Origin: Paramesorhizobium sp049065735 | Lineage (GTDB): Bacteria > Pseudomonadota > Alphaproteobacteria > Rhizobiales > Rhizobiaceae | Assembly: GCF_049065735.1 (NCBI RefSeq) | Contig: NZ_JBAKHD010000013.1 | Span: 1-46,309, forward strand | Direction: 5' to 3' | DNA length: 46,309 bases | In this document: positions 1-7,602 of the stretch, piece by piece | Layout of the letters: each line of letters opens with the position of its first letter | Position numbering within the stretch: position 1 is the first letter of the stretch | Program-made: the position numbers and the translations under genes | Notes under the pieces: generated by a model | Told to the model about the DNA's origin: nothing | The model's database searches: none | What the model saw: the letters and a program-made list of their open reading frames with translations, nothing else

Positions 1-148
1 ACAACAGGAACAGACCCCACTCGTCGCTGGGCAACATCACACCCGGAGAGTTCGCAATGAAGATGGCTATGGAAAAACAGGCCGCATGAGGCCAGATTAA
101 AAACCCAAGACTCTCCCGAAAAATGGAGGGAAGTTGGGTCTCAGGTCA
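1..148 (+). mobile_element. Right end of an IS3-family insertion sequence (partial)
   Basis: Positions 3-89 encode the last residues of an IS3-type OrfB transposase. The segment then ends near 148 in GGTCTCAGGTCA, whose reverse complement starts TGACCTGAGACC. Terminal inverted repeats starting TGACCTG are known in the IS407-like branch of IS3. From 149 onwards the sequence reads as an enolase-superfamily protein in a different frame, so 148/149 is the inferred insertion boundary. The left end lies outside the window, so neither the partner repeat nor the target duplication can be checked. Confidence 0.7.
3..89 (+). CDS. IS3-family transposase OrfB, C-terminal fragment
   Basis: The third forward frame is open from the window edge to a TGA at 87-89. 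It reads RPHSSLGNITPGEFAMK and ends in EKQAA. The RPHS-x-LG-x-TP-x-EFA pattern is the conserved tail of the integrase (DDE, rve) core in IS3-family OrfB proteins. The catalytic Asp and Glu residues lie upstream of the window. Expression would normally need a -1 frameshift from OrfA, which is not visible here. The family call is firm; the exact element is unknown. Confidence 0.75.
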   Translation, partial: NRNRPHSSLGNITPGEFAMKMAMEKQAA

Positions 149-699
149 CAGACTTTGTAATCGTCGTCGATTCCAACATGGCTTGGTCAAGTCGCGACGC
201 AATCCGGTTCGTTCACCTGATCCAACCCTATGATCCGGAATGGCTTGAAGAGCCAACCCTTCCACGAAACTTTGTAAGAGCTATGCGCGAGGTTCGGTTT
301 AAGACCGGAATTCGGACCGGCGCGGGGCAATCGGAGGTTTCGGTATTCGATGCCTACGAGCTCATCAGATCCGAGGCAGTGGATGTCATCAATCTCACGT
401 ATAATCGGGGCGGAGGCATTACTGGATGGGCGAAGCTCGCTGCTGCCGCTGCATTCGCCGATATCCGGATGGGACAAGTCGGCGAACCTCACATCAGCAT
501 GCATTTGATGGCAGGTATCTCGAACCCGACTTTCGTTGAATGCTATCCCGACCCAAGCCGAGATCCCATCTGGGCCAACCTCTACAATGATCGCCCGGTG
601 CCGAAAGACGGACATATCGAAGTCCCGGACAAGCCGGGTTTTGGTCTGACCTTCAACGAGAACACCCTGGAAAGTCTCGCGATCGAGCCTTGGTCTTAA
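149..699 (+). pseudogene. Mandelate racemase/muconate lactonizing enzyme family, 5'-truncated by IS
   Basis: The frame reads DFVIVVDSNMAWS and continues to a stop at 697-699. This matches the second half of the barrel domain of an enolase-superfamily (MR/MLE) enzyme: the metal-ligand strand ending VDSN, then WLEEPTLP, GAGQSE, a GGGIT turn and a late His in GEPHISMH. Family members are about 370-400 residues; only about 183 remain. The N-terminal capping domain and the first barrel strands, including the usual catalytic Lys strand, are missing. An ATG at 178 would give 173 residues but lies inside the barrel and is not a natural start. The break coincides with the inferred IS end at 148. The product is probably inactive unless the other half is expressed elsewhere. 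It lies 37 bases before the lyase gene, suggesting a former shared operon. Confidence 0.75.
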
Positions 700-736
700 T
701 CCGGCTCATCCAACTACCGTTGTTTTAGGAATTCTC

Positions 737-2239
737 ATGCATCCGATTCACGAAATCGGCGAGCAACGTCCAGAAGCACGTCTGGATGCCAGGCCCGCCA
801 AAGAACTCCTTGACTTTTATGAAGAGCCTCACCTTGAGCGAGAGAAACGCCAGTTTCCATTCTATATAAAGGTGGACTTGGCTCACACGGTGATGCTGGC
901 AGAGCAGGCGATTATTTCGGCGTCTGAAGCACAGGCGATATTAAACTGCTTGCGAGAAGTTGAAGCGCTCGGACCCGACAGGGTCCCTATGGACGCGTCA
1001 CATGGAAGTCTGCTGTTCCAGATTGAACGGTATCTATTCTCTCGCATCGGTGAGCGCATTGGCGGGCGAATGCACACCGGACGTAGCCGGCTCGATCAGG
1101 GACCAACAGCCCGGCGGCTATATAAGCGCGCCGCGACGTTCGAAGTTCTCAAAGGGATAGTGCGCCTGCGCTCTGACTTATTGACACTGGCGTCCAGGCA
1201 TCATGGGACCATAATGCCTGGATACACCTGCCTTCAACATGCCCATCCCAGCGTTCTAGGCCAGTATCTGCTCAGCTTCTGCAATAAACTTGCGGATGAT
1301 TTTCAACGACTTGTCGGATCTTACCGGCGCCTCAACATGAATCCGCTTGGTGGGGCGGGGCTTTCGGGTACCTCTTGGCCGATCAACAGGGCGAGAACCA
1401 CCGAACTCCTCGGGTTCGACGGCTTGGTGAAAAATTCGAGGCTGGTTCGCGAGGCGTACTACGCAGCTGATCTGGCAGGGAATTTGTCGCTTTTGATGGC
1501 CACCCTCAATGATCTCGCCACCGACCTGCATATCTGGTCAAGTTATGAATTTGGCTTCGCTGAAACAGCCGACGAACTGTGCGGCACAAGCAGTATCTTC
1601 CCACAAAAGAAGAATCCTGCCGCGTTGGAAGCGGTCAAATTCGCGGCCGGAGACGCGGTTACCTGGCTATCAACGGCACTTGCGACCTTTCGGGCAGAAG
1701 GCACGGGAGATGTCGTGATGCGGGAGGTCCCGTTGCTCGATAGAGCCTTCGCAGCTGCATCAGGCTCACTGTCGGTAATGTCCGCTGTCATCAAGACAGT
1801 GAAGTTCGATGAAAACCGGATGAGGGAGTTAGCGGGGGCAAATTGGTCTACCGCAACAGAGCTGGCAGATGAAATCGTCAGAAAGCGGGGCACGTCGTTC
1901 CGCGAGGCCCACAACATAGTTGGTCGGCTCGTTCGAATAGCGACGCTCCGGCACATCGCAGTTTCGGACCTCAACGGAGCACTGCTTGACGAGGCTGCCC
2001 GCGAACTGTGTATCGAAGAACCGAATCTGGATGATGTCTCCGTTCGGAATGCTTTTGATGTGGAGGAATTTAGACGTACCAGAACATCCACGGGAAGCAT
2101 AAATCCTGTCGAGATTGCCGAGCTGCAGGCAGAAGAGAATGATTCTCTCACTATGGATCTGGGGTGGATTGCTGCGACACAGCAGAAGCAGGCCGACGCG
2201 GACCAGAAGCTCGAAACGGCGTTGAAGCGCTATCTTTGA
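737..2239 (+). CDS. Argininosuccinate lyase-like C-N lyase (aspartase/fumarase superfamily)
   Basis: This 500-residue protein belongs to the superfamily that eliminates fumarate from N-substituted aspartates. The fumarate-binding signature GTSSIFPQKKNPAALE is at residues 283-298 and supplies the catalytic Ser loop. HTGRSRLDQ at 113-121 matches the ArgH substrate loop. In the PGYT-H-LQ-A-P element, where ArgH carries a catalytic-helper His, this protein has Cys165 (PGYTCLQHAHP, codon TGC). The length is slightly above ArgH (about 460). With the adjacent enolase-family gene and the accessory setting, a catabolic lyase on another aminoacid-succinate conjugate (for example of the EDDS-lyase type) is more likely than arginine synthesis; that is inference. 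The start ATG at 737 is preceded by AGGA-like bases at 727-730. Confidence 0.75.
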   Translation: MHPIHEIGEQRPEARLDARPAKELLDFYEEPHLEREKRQFPFYIKVDLAHTVMLAEQAIISASEAQAILNCLREVEALGPDRVPMDASHGSLLFQIERYLFSRIGERIGGRMHTGRSRLDQGPTARRLYKRAATFEVLKGIVRLRSDLLTLASRHHGTIMPGYTCLQHAHPSVLGQYLLSFCNKLADDFQRLVGSYRRLNMNPLGGAGLSGTSWPINRARTTELLGFDGLVKNSRLVREAYYAADLAGNLSLLMATLNDLATDLHIWSSYEFGFAETADELCGTSSIFPQKKNPAALEAVKFAAGDAVTWLSTALATFRAEGTGDVVMREVPLLDRAFAAASGSLSVMSAVIKTVKFDENRMRELAGANWSTATELADEIVRKRGTSFREAHNIVGRLVRIATLRHIAVSDLNGALLDEAARELCIEEPNLDDVSVRNAFDVEEFRRTRTSTGSINPVEIAELQAEENDSLTMDLGWIAATQQKQADADQKLETALKRYL

Positions 2240-2995
2240 ACAACGTCACGGGTTCGATGAAGAACGCATCCCATGCGGTGCCATGGATCGGATGGGAGCT
2301 CGGGCTCTTCGACGCAGATGGTCGAACGTTACGCATTTTGCCCCGAACGACGGCTGCGAGTACCGGCTTCGATGCCGACGACCCCCGCCTGCTCCGGCGT
2401 ATCGGAAGTCAGGGATCCTTATGCGGTTCGCTGTCCCCACTCTTCGCACCGACCGCGGCGAGCCGTATGCTGACTCCATTGGGCCGCAGCCAATGTCAGC
2501 ATATGGCAGGCCCCCACTGCCTCCACGACAACCGGCGGGTTGAGCTCTGAGAGCCTGCTTCGCAATCCATTCTCACCGTCCGCTCCCGGCGCAACCACGA
2601 CGGACAGCCTATGCTGACGCTGTCCGTTTCAAGCGACCGCGAAATCAGTCTGAGTGACCGACAAGGAGCGCATAGCTGCCGTTCAAAGCCCCTACGACGT
2701 CTAGGCGGAGGTAAGTCGACAAATCAAAACCGGACGCGATTCAAACTTTTTCGCCGCCGAACACCGCCGTTATTACGCCTTTTTGCGCACAGGCGGCTCT
2801 CTACCTGAGGCAAAGGCGTATGGTCGGCGGTTATAGCGTACTGCAGAGGGCAATCGGCGGTATTTGGCGCACCGCGCCGGGTGATGATGAGAACTATGTC
2901 TACGCTATAGCCCTCCTTTGAGCAGTTTCGCCCCAGGATTTCAGCAAACGTGCCGATTGCCCGTTGCACAAAGCGGGCGACTAGACCGCGCGGCC
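2240..2995. other. Gene-poor stretch of about 750 bases
   Basis: No reading frame here resembles a known protein on either strand. The short open frames overlap each other in several frames, as expected by chance in GC-rich DNA. No tRNA, clear inverted repeat or IS end was seen. It separates the lyase gene from the oppositely oriented dehydrogenase and is probably decayed DNA within the accessory region. Confidence 0.5.
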
Positions 2996-3949
2996 TTAGC
3001 TCGCAACGTCCGGACGCATGATGTAGCGCACGTCACTCGAACGTTTCCATACGCTGGCGATATCTGCGAGAGGCATGACCTCACAGGGCGGCGCCCATCC
3101 GGCCTCTTGCGCCGCAGCCATGAGCTCGCCAGCGGAGGCCAGATAATCGCGTACGGGAACCGAGCCGATACCTGAGCCAAGAATATCGAGGCCCGAGCTC
3201 TGGAGACCGTATCCGGAGAGCGGCACCGTGGCGCCGCCGAGCGTTCCGAGAACCATGTAGATACGTCTCGGCTCGCCTGTAGGCGAACCACGACCTGCCA
3301 TGGCAGCGGTGAGAACGCGTTCCGCCACCGATCCCCAGACGAAGTCGAGGACGATGTCGACGCGGGCGTCGAACGTCGCCTTCAGAACGGTATCTGCATC
3401 CGGTGCGTCGAGCGCGATGCCGGTGTCGGCAGCAAGCCCTTCAAGCTTGTCGGCGGAACGCACCACCGCGATGGTGCGTCCCGCGCCGAGATGGCGTGCA
3501 ACATTCAGTGCCAGGCGTCCGGCTGCACCGTTGGCACCGGTGACCAGGACCGTTTGTCCAGCTCTGATCGGCACTCGGCGGGTCAGCGCAACCCAGGATG
3601 CCAGCCCCGCGGTTGCGACAGCAGCGGCGCGTGTATCGCTCAATCCGTCCGGAAGGGGAACGGTCATCGTCGCCGGGACAAGCGTCCGCTCCGCCAGAGC
3701 GCCAAAGGGAGCTTTCGGGAAGAGAAAATAGACGCGGCGGCCCGACGCATCCTTACCCACCCCATCGACGCCGGCCACGAAGCCGTTGCCGTCATCTGAC
3801 GCCGGTTTCATCGAGGCCCGGGTACGCACGATCGGGCTGATCGGCGCTGCGGTTACGGAAATGACGGCTTCACCATCACCGGCCTCGGGCTCCTTGAAAT
3901 CGCCGTAGTGGGGGCCAGCCTCAGACGATGTGATGATCGCGGCCTTCAT
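2996..3949 (-). CDS. Quinone oxidoreductase-like medium-chain dehydrogenase/reductase
   Basis: The 317-residue protein has the MDR layout: an N-terminal GroES-like domain and a Rossmann domain whose nucleotide motif VLVTGANGAAGRLALNVA lies near residues 133-150. The zinc-binding Cys and His residues of alcohol dehydrogenases are absent, which fits the zinc-independent quinone oxidoreductase/enoyl reductase branch that uses NADPH. The substrate cannot be told. It lies about 100 bases downstream of the SRPBCC gene on the same strand, and both diverge from an AraC-type regulator, so the three may form one inducible unit. Confidence 0.8.
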   Translation of the reverse strand: MKAAIITSSEAGPHYGDFKEPEAGDGEAVISVTAAPISPIVRTRASMKPASDDGNGFVAGVDGVGKDASGRRVYFLFPKAPFGALAERTLVPATMTVPLPDGLSDTRAAAVATAGLASWVALTRRVPIRAGQTVLVTGANGAAGRLALNVARHLGAGRTIAVVRSADKLEGLAADTGIALDAPDADTVLKATFDARVDIVLDFVWGSVAERVLTAAMAGRGSPTGEPRRIYMVLGTLGGATVPLSGYGLQSSGLDILGSGIGSVPVRDYLASAGELMAAAQEAGWAPPCEVMPLADIASVWKRSSDVRYIMRPDVAS

Positions 3950-4048
3950 GATGAGTTCTCCAGTTTCTAGGCGTAGATGCCGATGGCCATCCGCTTTGCC
4001 CGGGTGCCGCCGGAGGCAGCCTCGGTATCCTTGTTCTGTGCGGAAGGA

Positions 4049-4489
4049 TCAGGACCTGGCGAAATAGGCCTGCATATCCTCGATGTCGCGCTGGTAGATG
4101 CCCTGGACCCAGGCTTTGACTTCGTCAGGATCGCCCTCACGGATGGTGAAATTGCCGCACCAATAAACGAGCGCGCGGTTGCCGTCCGTAATCGGAACGA
4201 CCTGGACCTTACCGCTATAGTCGTGAATCGGAAGCGACGTCGGCGGCAGAAGGGCGTAGCGGAAATATCGCTCGTGGTCCGACAGCGCGATCAGGCGTTC
4301 GCGCAATTCATTGCCGCTTTCGAACACCAGGCGACGGACCGCGCCGATCTGATCAACGGCGTGTTCGCCCTCGATATCGCTCGATGCGATGTTGCGTACC
4401 CAGCGCGCCGGACCAGAGAAATCCCTCAAACCGGCCCAGACGGTATCTGCATCGGCGTCGATAACACCGCTCGCACAAACCTCGGTCAT
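4049..4489 (-). CDS. SRPBCC (START-like/polyketide cyclase) family protein
   Basis: The 146-residue protein starts with the typical SRPBCC opening strand and helix (an ADTVWAGLRDF stretch near residues 14-24). A WVRNI segment follows, then strands containing GAVRRLVFESG and ERLIALSDHERYFRYAL. The fold is a helix-grip with a hydrophobic ligand cavity, and such proteins bind or transform small lipophilic molecules. No catalytic residue can be assigned. It is the first gene of a probable two-gene unit with the downstream MDR reductase and is divergent from the AraC-type gene at 4633. Confidence 0.75.
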   Translation of the reverse strand: MTEVCASGVIDADADTVWAGLRDFSGPARWVRNIASSDIEGEHAVDQIGAVRRLVFESGNELRERLIALSDHERYFRYALLPPTSLPIHDYSGKVQVVPITDGNRALVYWCGNFTIREGDPDEVKAWVQGIYQRDIEDMQAYFARS

Positions 4490-4632
4490 GTGTTGCCCCT
4501 TTCAATGATGCAGGTCGGCCTGCGGCAAAGGCCGCCTGTCGGCATGTGAAACGAGACTGTCAGATAGACACGTCGGGCCATACGATCTATGTGAGATTGT
4601 CCCAGAGTTTTACGCGATCGTTCGGATTTGCC

Positions 4633-5559
4633 ATGGACCCGTTGTCCGACCTGCTGTCACTGCTGAAACCCCGGAGCTACATCACCGCCGGTTTCGACGC
4701 CGGCGGCGAGTGGGCGCTTTCACTCGATGACCTTGCCGGACGGATCAAATGCTACGCGGTGATCCGCGGCGCGTGCTGGCTGAAGGCGGAGGGGACGGAA
4801 AAGGCCGTTCGGCTTGACGCCGGCGAATGCTTCGTGCTGCCGAGCGGGCGGAACGTCATCATCGCCAGCGGCCCTAATGTTGCGCCGCGTCCGGCAAGCG
4901 AGGTGCTCGACCCCGACAGCAGCGGCAACGTCATCACCGTCAATGGAGGCGGGGAATGCTACCTGGTCGGGAGTCGCTTCGAGGTCAGCGGACGCCATGC
5001 TGCGCTGCTCCTGCGATCGCTGCCGCCCCTCATTCGAATCCGGGCCACCGACGGCCAGGCACGGCTGCGGGGCTTAATCGAAATGATGATGGAGGAGATG
5101 CGGGAGGCGCGCGCCGGGTCTTCGCTCATGGCGCAACAGCTTTCGCATATGATGCTGGTCCAGGCGCTGCGTCTTCATGTGGAGGAACAAGGCCCAGACG
5201 AGACCGGTTGGCTTGCCGCACTCTCCGATCCACACATCGGCCCGTCAATCCACGCAATTCACGCGGAGCCTGGACGTGCCTGGACGTTGGAGACATTGGC
5301 CCGGCAGGTTGGCGAGTCGCGCACCGTTTTCGCGCAACGCTTCAAGCGGAAGGTCGGCGCGACGCCGATCGCCTATCTCACCCGCTGGCGCATGATGCTT
5401 GCCGGCGAACGGCTGATCGAAACCCGCGACAGTATCGCCGAAATCGCGACCTCGCTGGGATATATGTCGGAATACGCCTTCGCTGCAGCGTTCAAACGTG
5501 AAATGGGGTGTCCGCCGCGTCGCTACTTGCGGGAGACCAGCGGATTGCCGCGTTCCTGA
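4633..5559 (+). CDS. AraC family transcriptional regulator (cupin sensor type)
   Basis: From the ATG at 4633 the 308-residue protein begins MDPLSDLLSLLKPRSY, the common opening of AraC regulators with an N-terminal cupin sensor (Cupin_6). The sensor spans roughly residues 1-190. The C-terminal double helix-turn-helix covers about residues 208-305, with a first HTH around TLARQVGESRTVFAQRFK and a second around SIAEIATSLGYMSEYAFA. An in-frame start at 4546 would add 29 residues without family resemblance, so 4633 is preferred. The divergent position suggests it controls the SRPBCC and MDR genes; the inducer is unknown. Confidence 0.85.
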   Translation: MDPLSDLLSLLKPRSYITAGFDAGGEWALSLDDLAGRIKCYAVIRGACWLKAEGTEKAVRLDAGECFVLPSGRNVIIASGPNVAPRPASEVLDPDSSGNVITVNGGGECYLVGSRFEVSGRHAALLLRSLPPLIRIRATDGQARLRGLIEMMMEEMREARAGSSLMAQQLSHMMLVQALRLHVEEQGPDETGWLAALSDPHIGPSIHAIHAEPGRAWTLETLARQVGESRTVFAQRFKRKVGATPIAYLTRWRMMLAGERLIETRDSIAEIATSLGYMSEYAFAAAFKREMGCPPRRYLRETSGLPRS

Positions 5560-5743
5560 AGCGTTGAATCGATCCAGAAAGCGCGCCGATGGGTGTGGAA
5601 CTGCGTTGCAGTGGCAGTTCTTCGAAGTCGGACAGCGCCTCAGCGTGGCATGGTGACGCCGACTCGTCCCGAAGGCGGGGAGCCCGGTGCAGACGTTGCG
5701 ATGCCGACTGGCTGGGCTTCGGCCCTATTGCGACGGGAATGCT

Positions 5744-6112
5744 TCAAGGCTGGCGGTTGTCGTGACGGATGCGATTGTCTGCAATAGCTTCGCGGTGGGC
5801 CGCTGCCCAATCGGCGAGATGCCTTGCCGCTTCGGACAAGGAATGTCCGAGCGGCGTCAGGGCGTATTCGACCTGCGGCGGCGTGGTGTGGCGCACGGTG
5901 CGGTCGACCATACCGTCCCGTTCCAGCGTCTTGAGCGTCCTCGTCAGCATCTGCTGCGAAATGCCGCCCACACGCCGCTTAATTTCGTTGAAGCGGTGTG
6001 AGCCCGAGCGAAGCGCGACGACCACCTGGATCGTCCACTTGTCGCCGATGCGACTGAGGATCTCGCTTACGGCACGACAGTCGGCGCCGGCTGGCTTGAC
6101 AGTCATATCCAT
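5744..6112 (-). CDS. HxlR family transcriptional regulator
   Basis: This 122-residue winged-helix protein has the HxlR core: IGDKWTIQVVVAL, FNEIKRRVGGISQQMLTRTL and LERDGMVDRTV, then a wing with PPQVEYALTPLGHSL. The early Cys (Cys13) sits where HxlR-type redox or electrophile sensors often carry their sensing Cys. It diverges from a glutathione S-transferase gene with about 120 bases between the starts, the usual arrangement in which the regulator represses its neighbour. Control of the transferase is inferred from position. Confidence 0.88.
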   Translation of the reverse strand: MDMTVKPAGADCRAVSEILSRIGDKWTIQVVVALRSGSHRFNEIKRRVGGISQQMLTRTLKTLERDGMVDRTVRHTTPPQVEYALTPLGHSLSEAARHLADWAAAHREAIADNRIRHDNRQP

Positions 6113-6235
6113 CTAACCTGCTCCGAAATTTATGCTTTTGACGGCTTCTTTTAAGTCCCATAAATAGCTGTGGTCAACATTTTAGACCTGGTTCCAGGCG
6201 TTGCCTCTGGCTGGGTTCAAACACGGAGACCACAC

Positions 6236-6820
6236 GTGAAGCTTTTTTATTATCCCGCCGCCTGCAGCCTTGCCGATCACATAGCGCTCATCGAGGCCGG
6301 GCTTGACTACGAGCTCGTCAGCATCGATCGCGAAAAAAGGACCGAGGACAGTCGCGATTTTCTGGCGCTCAACCCGAAGGGCTACATTCCGGCCATTGAA
6401 ATGAACGACGGCACGATCCTGACGGAGAACCAGGTCATCCTGGCCTATATCGCTGAAAAAAGCGGCAAGCTACTGCCCGAAGATGGCATGCTCAGGTGGC
6501 GGACATTCGAGGCGCTCGCCTACATGTCCAGCGAAATCCATGGAGCCTACGCCCCGTTCTTCAGGGATTTCCCCGAACCGGAAAAGCAACGCGCCCGCGA
6601 AAAAATCAGGAAGGCTTTCTCTATTCTGGCCAATCAAATGGGCAACAAGGCATTCTTGATCAGCAACGAGATGACGATTGCCGACTGCTATCTCTTCTGG
6701 ATCCTGATGGTCGCGCCGAGGAGCGGCGTTGATCTGCCCGCAAATCTGCAGAATTGCCTGAACCGCATGAAGGCAATGCCCTCCGTCATCCAGGCGTTCG
6801 CGGAAGAGAAGTTGAGCTGA
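6236..6820 (+). CDS. Glutathione S-transferase family protein
   Basis: The 194-residue protein begins KLFYYPAACSLADHIALIE, the thioredoxin-fold start of bacterial beta-like GSTs. NPKGYIPAIEMNDG with its cis-Pro follows, then LTENQVILAYIAEK, which binds the glutathione gamma-glutamyl group. The all-helical C-terminal domain has the conserved MTIADCYLFWIL segment. A GTG at 6236 is chosen because ACGGAGA at 6223-6229 provides a ribosome-binding site and family proteins start here; the ATG-like start at 6170 would add 22 unrelated residues. It probably conjugates or reduces electrophiles, under the divergent HxlR regulator. Confidence 0.85.
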   Translation: MKLFYYPAACSLADHIALIEAGLDYELVSIDREKRTEDSRDFLALNPKGYIPAIEMNDGTILTENQVILAYIAEKSGKLLPEDGMLRWRTFEALAYMSSEIHGAYAPFFRDFPEPEKQRAREKIRKAFSILANQMGNKAFLISNEMTIADCYLFWILMVAPRSGVDLPANLQNCLNRMKAMPSVIQAFAEEKLS

Positions 6821-6936
6821 CCCAACCCGTTCCGGTTATGAGGTAGCGTTGGCGCGCGCATCCAAATGGCGATGCGCTCGCCACGGCCGTGATCGGACCG
6901 CCTTCTCATGGCCGCGTAGCGGGGCGTTCTGATCGT

Positions 6937-7062
6937 TCAGATTCGGGCGCCACCGGTCGCATCAATCATCTGACCCGTCGTCCAGCGCGCCTCGTTCGAT
7001 GCGAGGAAGGCGATGACGTCGGCGACGTCTTCCTGGTCGCCGCTTCGAGCGTGGAATCGGCG
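6937..7062 (-). pseudogene. Short-chain dehydrogenase/reductase C-terminal remnant
   Basis: On the minus strand, 7041 to 6937 reads GDQEDVADVIAFLASNEARW followed by TTGQMIDATGGARI and a stop. This is the standard SDR ending, in which the E-DVA-AFLAS helix is followed by ITGQ-x-ID-GG. Just upstream, residues resembling the preceding IPR segment fall in another frame, so there is a frameshift, and the rest of the gene is missing before the tRNA. No start codon is present. It is a decayed fragment abutting the 3' side of tRNA-Arg. Confidence 0.65.
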
Positions 7063-7092
7063 GCGTTCGGCGTTCGCAGTTTTGTACTGAAA

Positions 7093-7169
7093 TGGCGCAC
7101 CCGACAGGATTCGAACCTGTGACCTCTGCCTTCGGAGGGCAGCACTCTATCCAGCTGAGCTACGGGTGC
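7093..7169 (-). tRNA. tRNA-Arg (anticodon CCG)
   Basis: The minus strand folds as a standard cloverleaf. The 7-base-pair acceptor stem is GCACCCG with CGGGTGC, followed by discriminator G and an encoded CCA (7093-7095). The anticodon stem is CTGCC/GGCAG, closing loop CTCCGAA with anticodon CCG, which reads CGG. The T-arm is ACAGG-TTCGAAT-CCTGT. The 3' end faces the accessory region at 1-7090, where integrases commonly act. Confidence 0.96.
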
Positions 7170-7316
7170 CAAGCATCAGCAAATCAGATGCTTGAGGCGT
7201 TTCTAGCCGAAGGTGCTTGCCGCTTCAATGGGCTATTTTATCTTTCTGGAACAAAGAGCCGTAGCCAGCGTTTGCCAAGCGTTCCGCTGCCTGAGGAACC
7301 AAGGGAGGGTTGCGGC

Positions 7317-7538
7317 ATGGCCATCACACGAGACGAAATCATTTCTGTGCTCGGCCCCGTCGATGAATTCTTGATCGCCGAAATCATGGCATCGGGCGCC
7401 ACGCTTGAGGAATTGATCCTCGCCTGGGGCTGGATCACCAATGAAGAGGCGCTGGTGCTGCAAGGGATTCCCCGCGCGGGCGGCAGGACGGCGGAGCTGA
7501 TCGATCTTCTGACGGATGACGACGAAGACGAGCGATAA
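7317..7538 (+). CDS. Small conserved hypothetical acidic protein
   Basis: The ATG at 7317 is preceded by AAGGGAGGG at 7301-7309, a strong ribosome-binding site, and gives a 73-residue protein. The frame is open further upstream but there runs through the tRNA gene, so that part is not coding. The product looks helical (DEIISVLGPVDEFLIAEIM, then LEELILAWGWITNEEA) and ends in a run of Asp/Glu. I do not recognise the family. The helix-turn pattern could suit a small adaptor or DNA-associated protein, but nothing in the sequence proves it. Confidence 0.65.
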   Translation: MAITRDEIISVLGPVDEFLIAEIMASGATLEELILAWGWITNEEALVLQGIPRAGGRTAELIDLLTDDDEDER

Positions 7539-7547
7539 GGCGTGAAA

Positions 7548-7578
7548 AAGCCGCCGTCCAGGTCGTGGACAGCGGCTT
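7548..7578. terminator. Bidirectional hairpin terminator
   Basis: AAGCCGCCGTCCA at 7548-7560 pairs with TGGACAGCGGCTT at 7566-7578 with one mismatch, around a 5-base loop. An A-run before it and a T-rich stretch after it allow use from both sides. It lies between the converging small acidic gene and the binding-protein gene. Confidence 0.75.
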
Positions 7579-7602
7579 CTCTAATCTTCAACGCGAAATG
7601 GC

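Noticed and set aside
61..177. In-frame upstream extension of the enolase-family gene
   Set aside because: The frame is open back to 61, but these bases also encode the IS transposase tail and IS end, and the added residues do not fit the barrel.
178..699. Independent 173-residue gene starting at ATG 178
   Set aside because: The ATG lies inside a conserved barrel strand and there is no ribosome-binding site; it is a truncated remnant.
7092..7316. Upstream extension of the small acidic gene
   Set aside because: It would be translated from within the tRNA-Arg gene; a strong ribosome-binding site marks the ATG at 7317.
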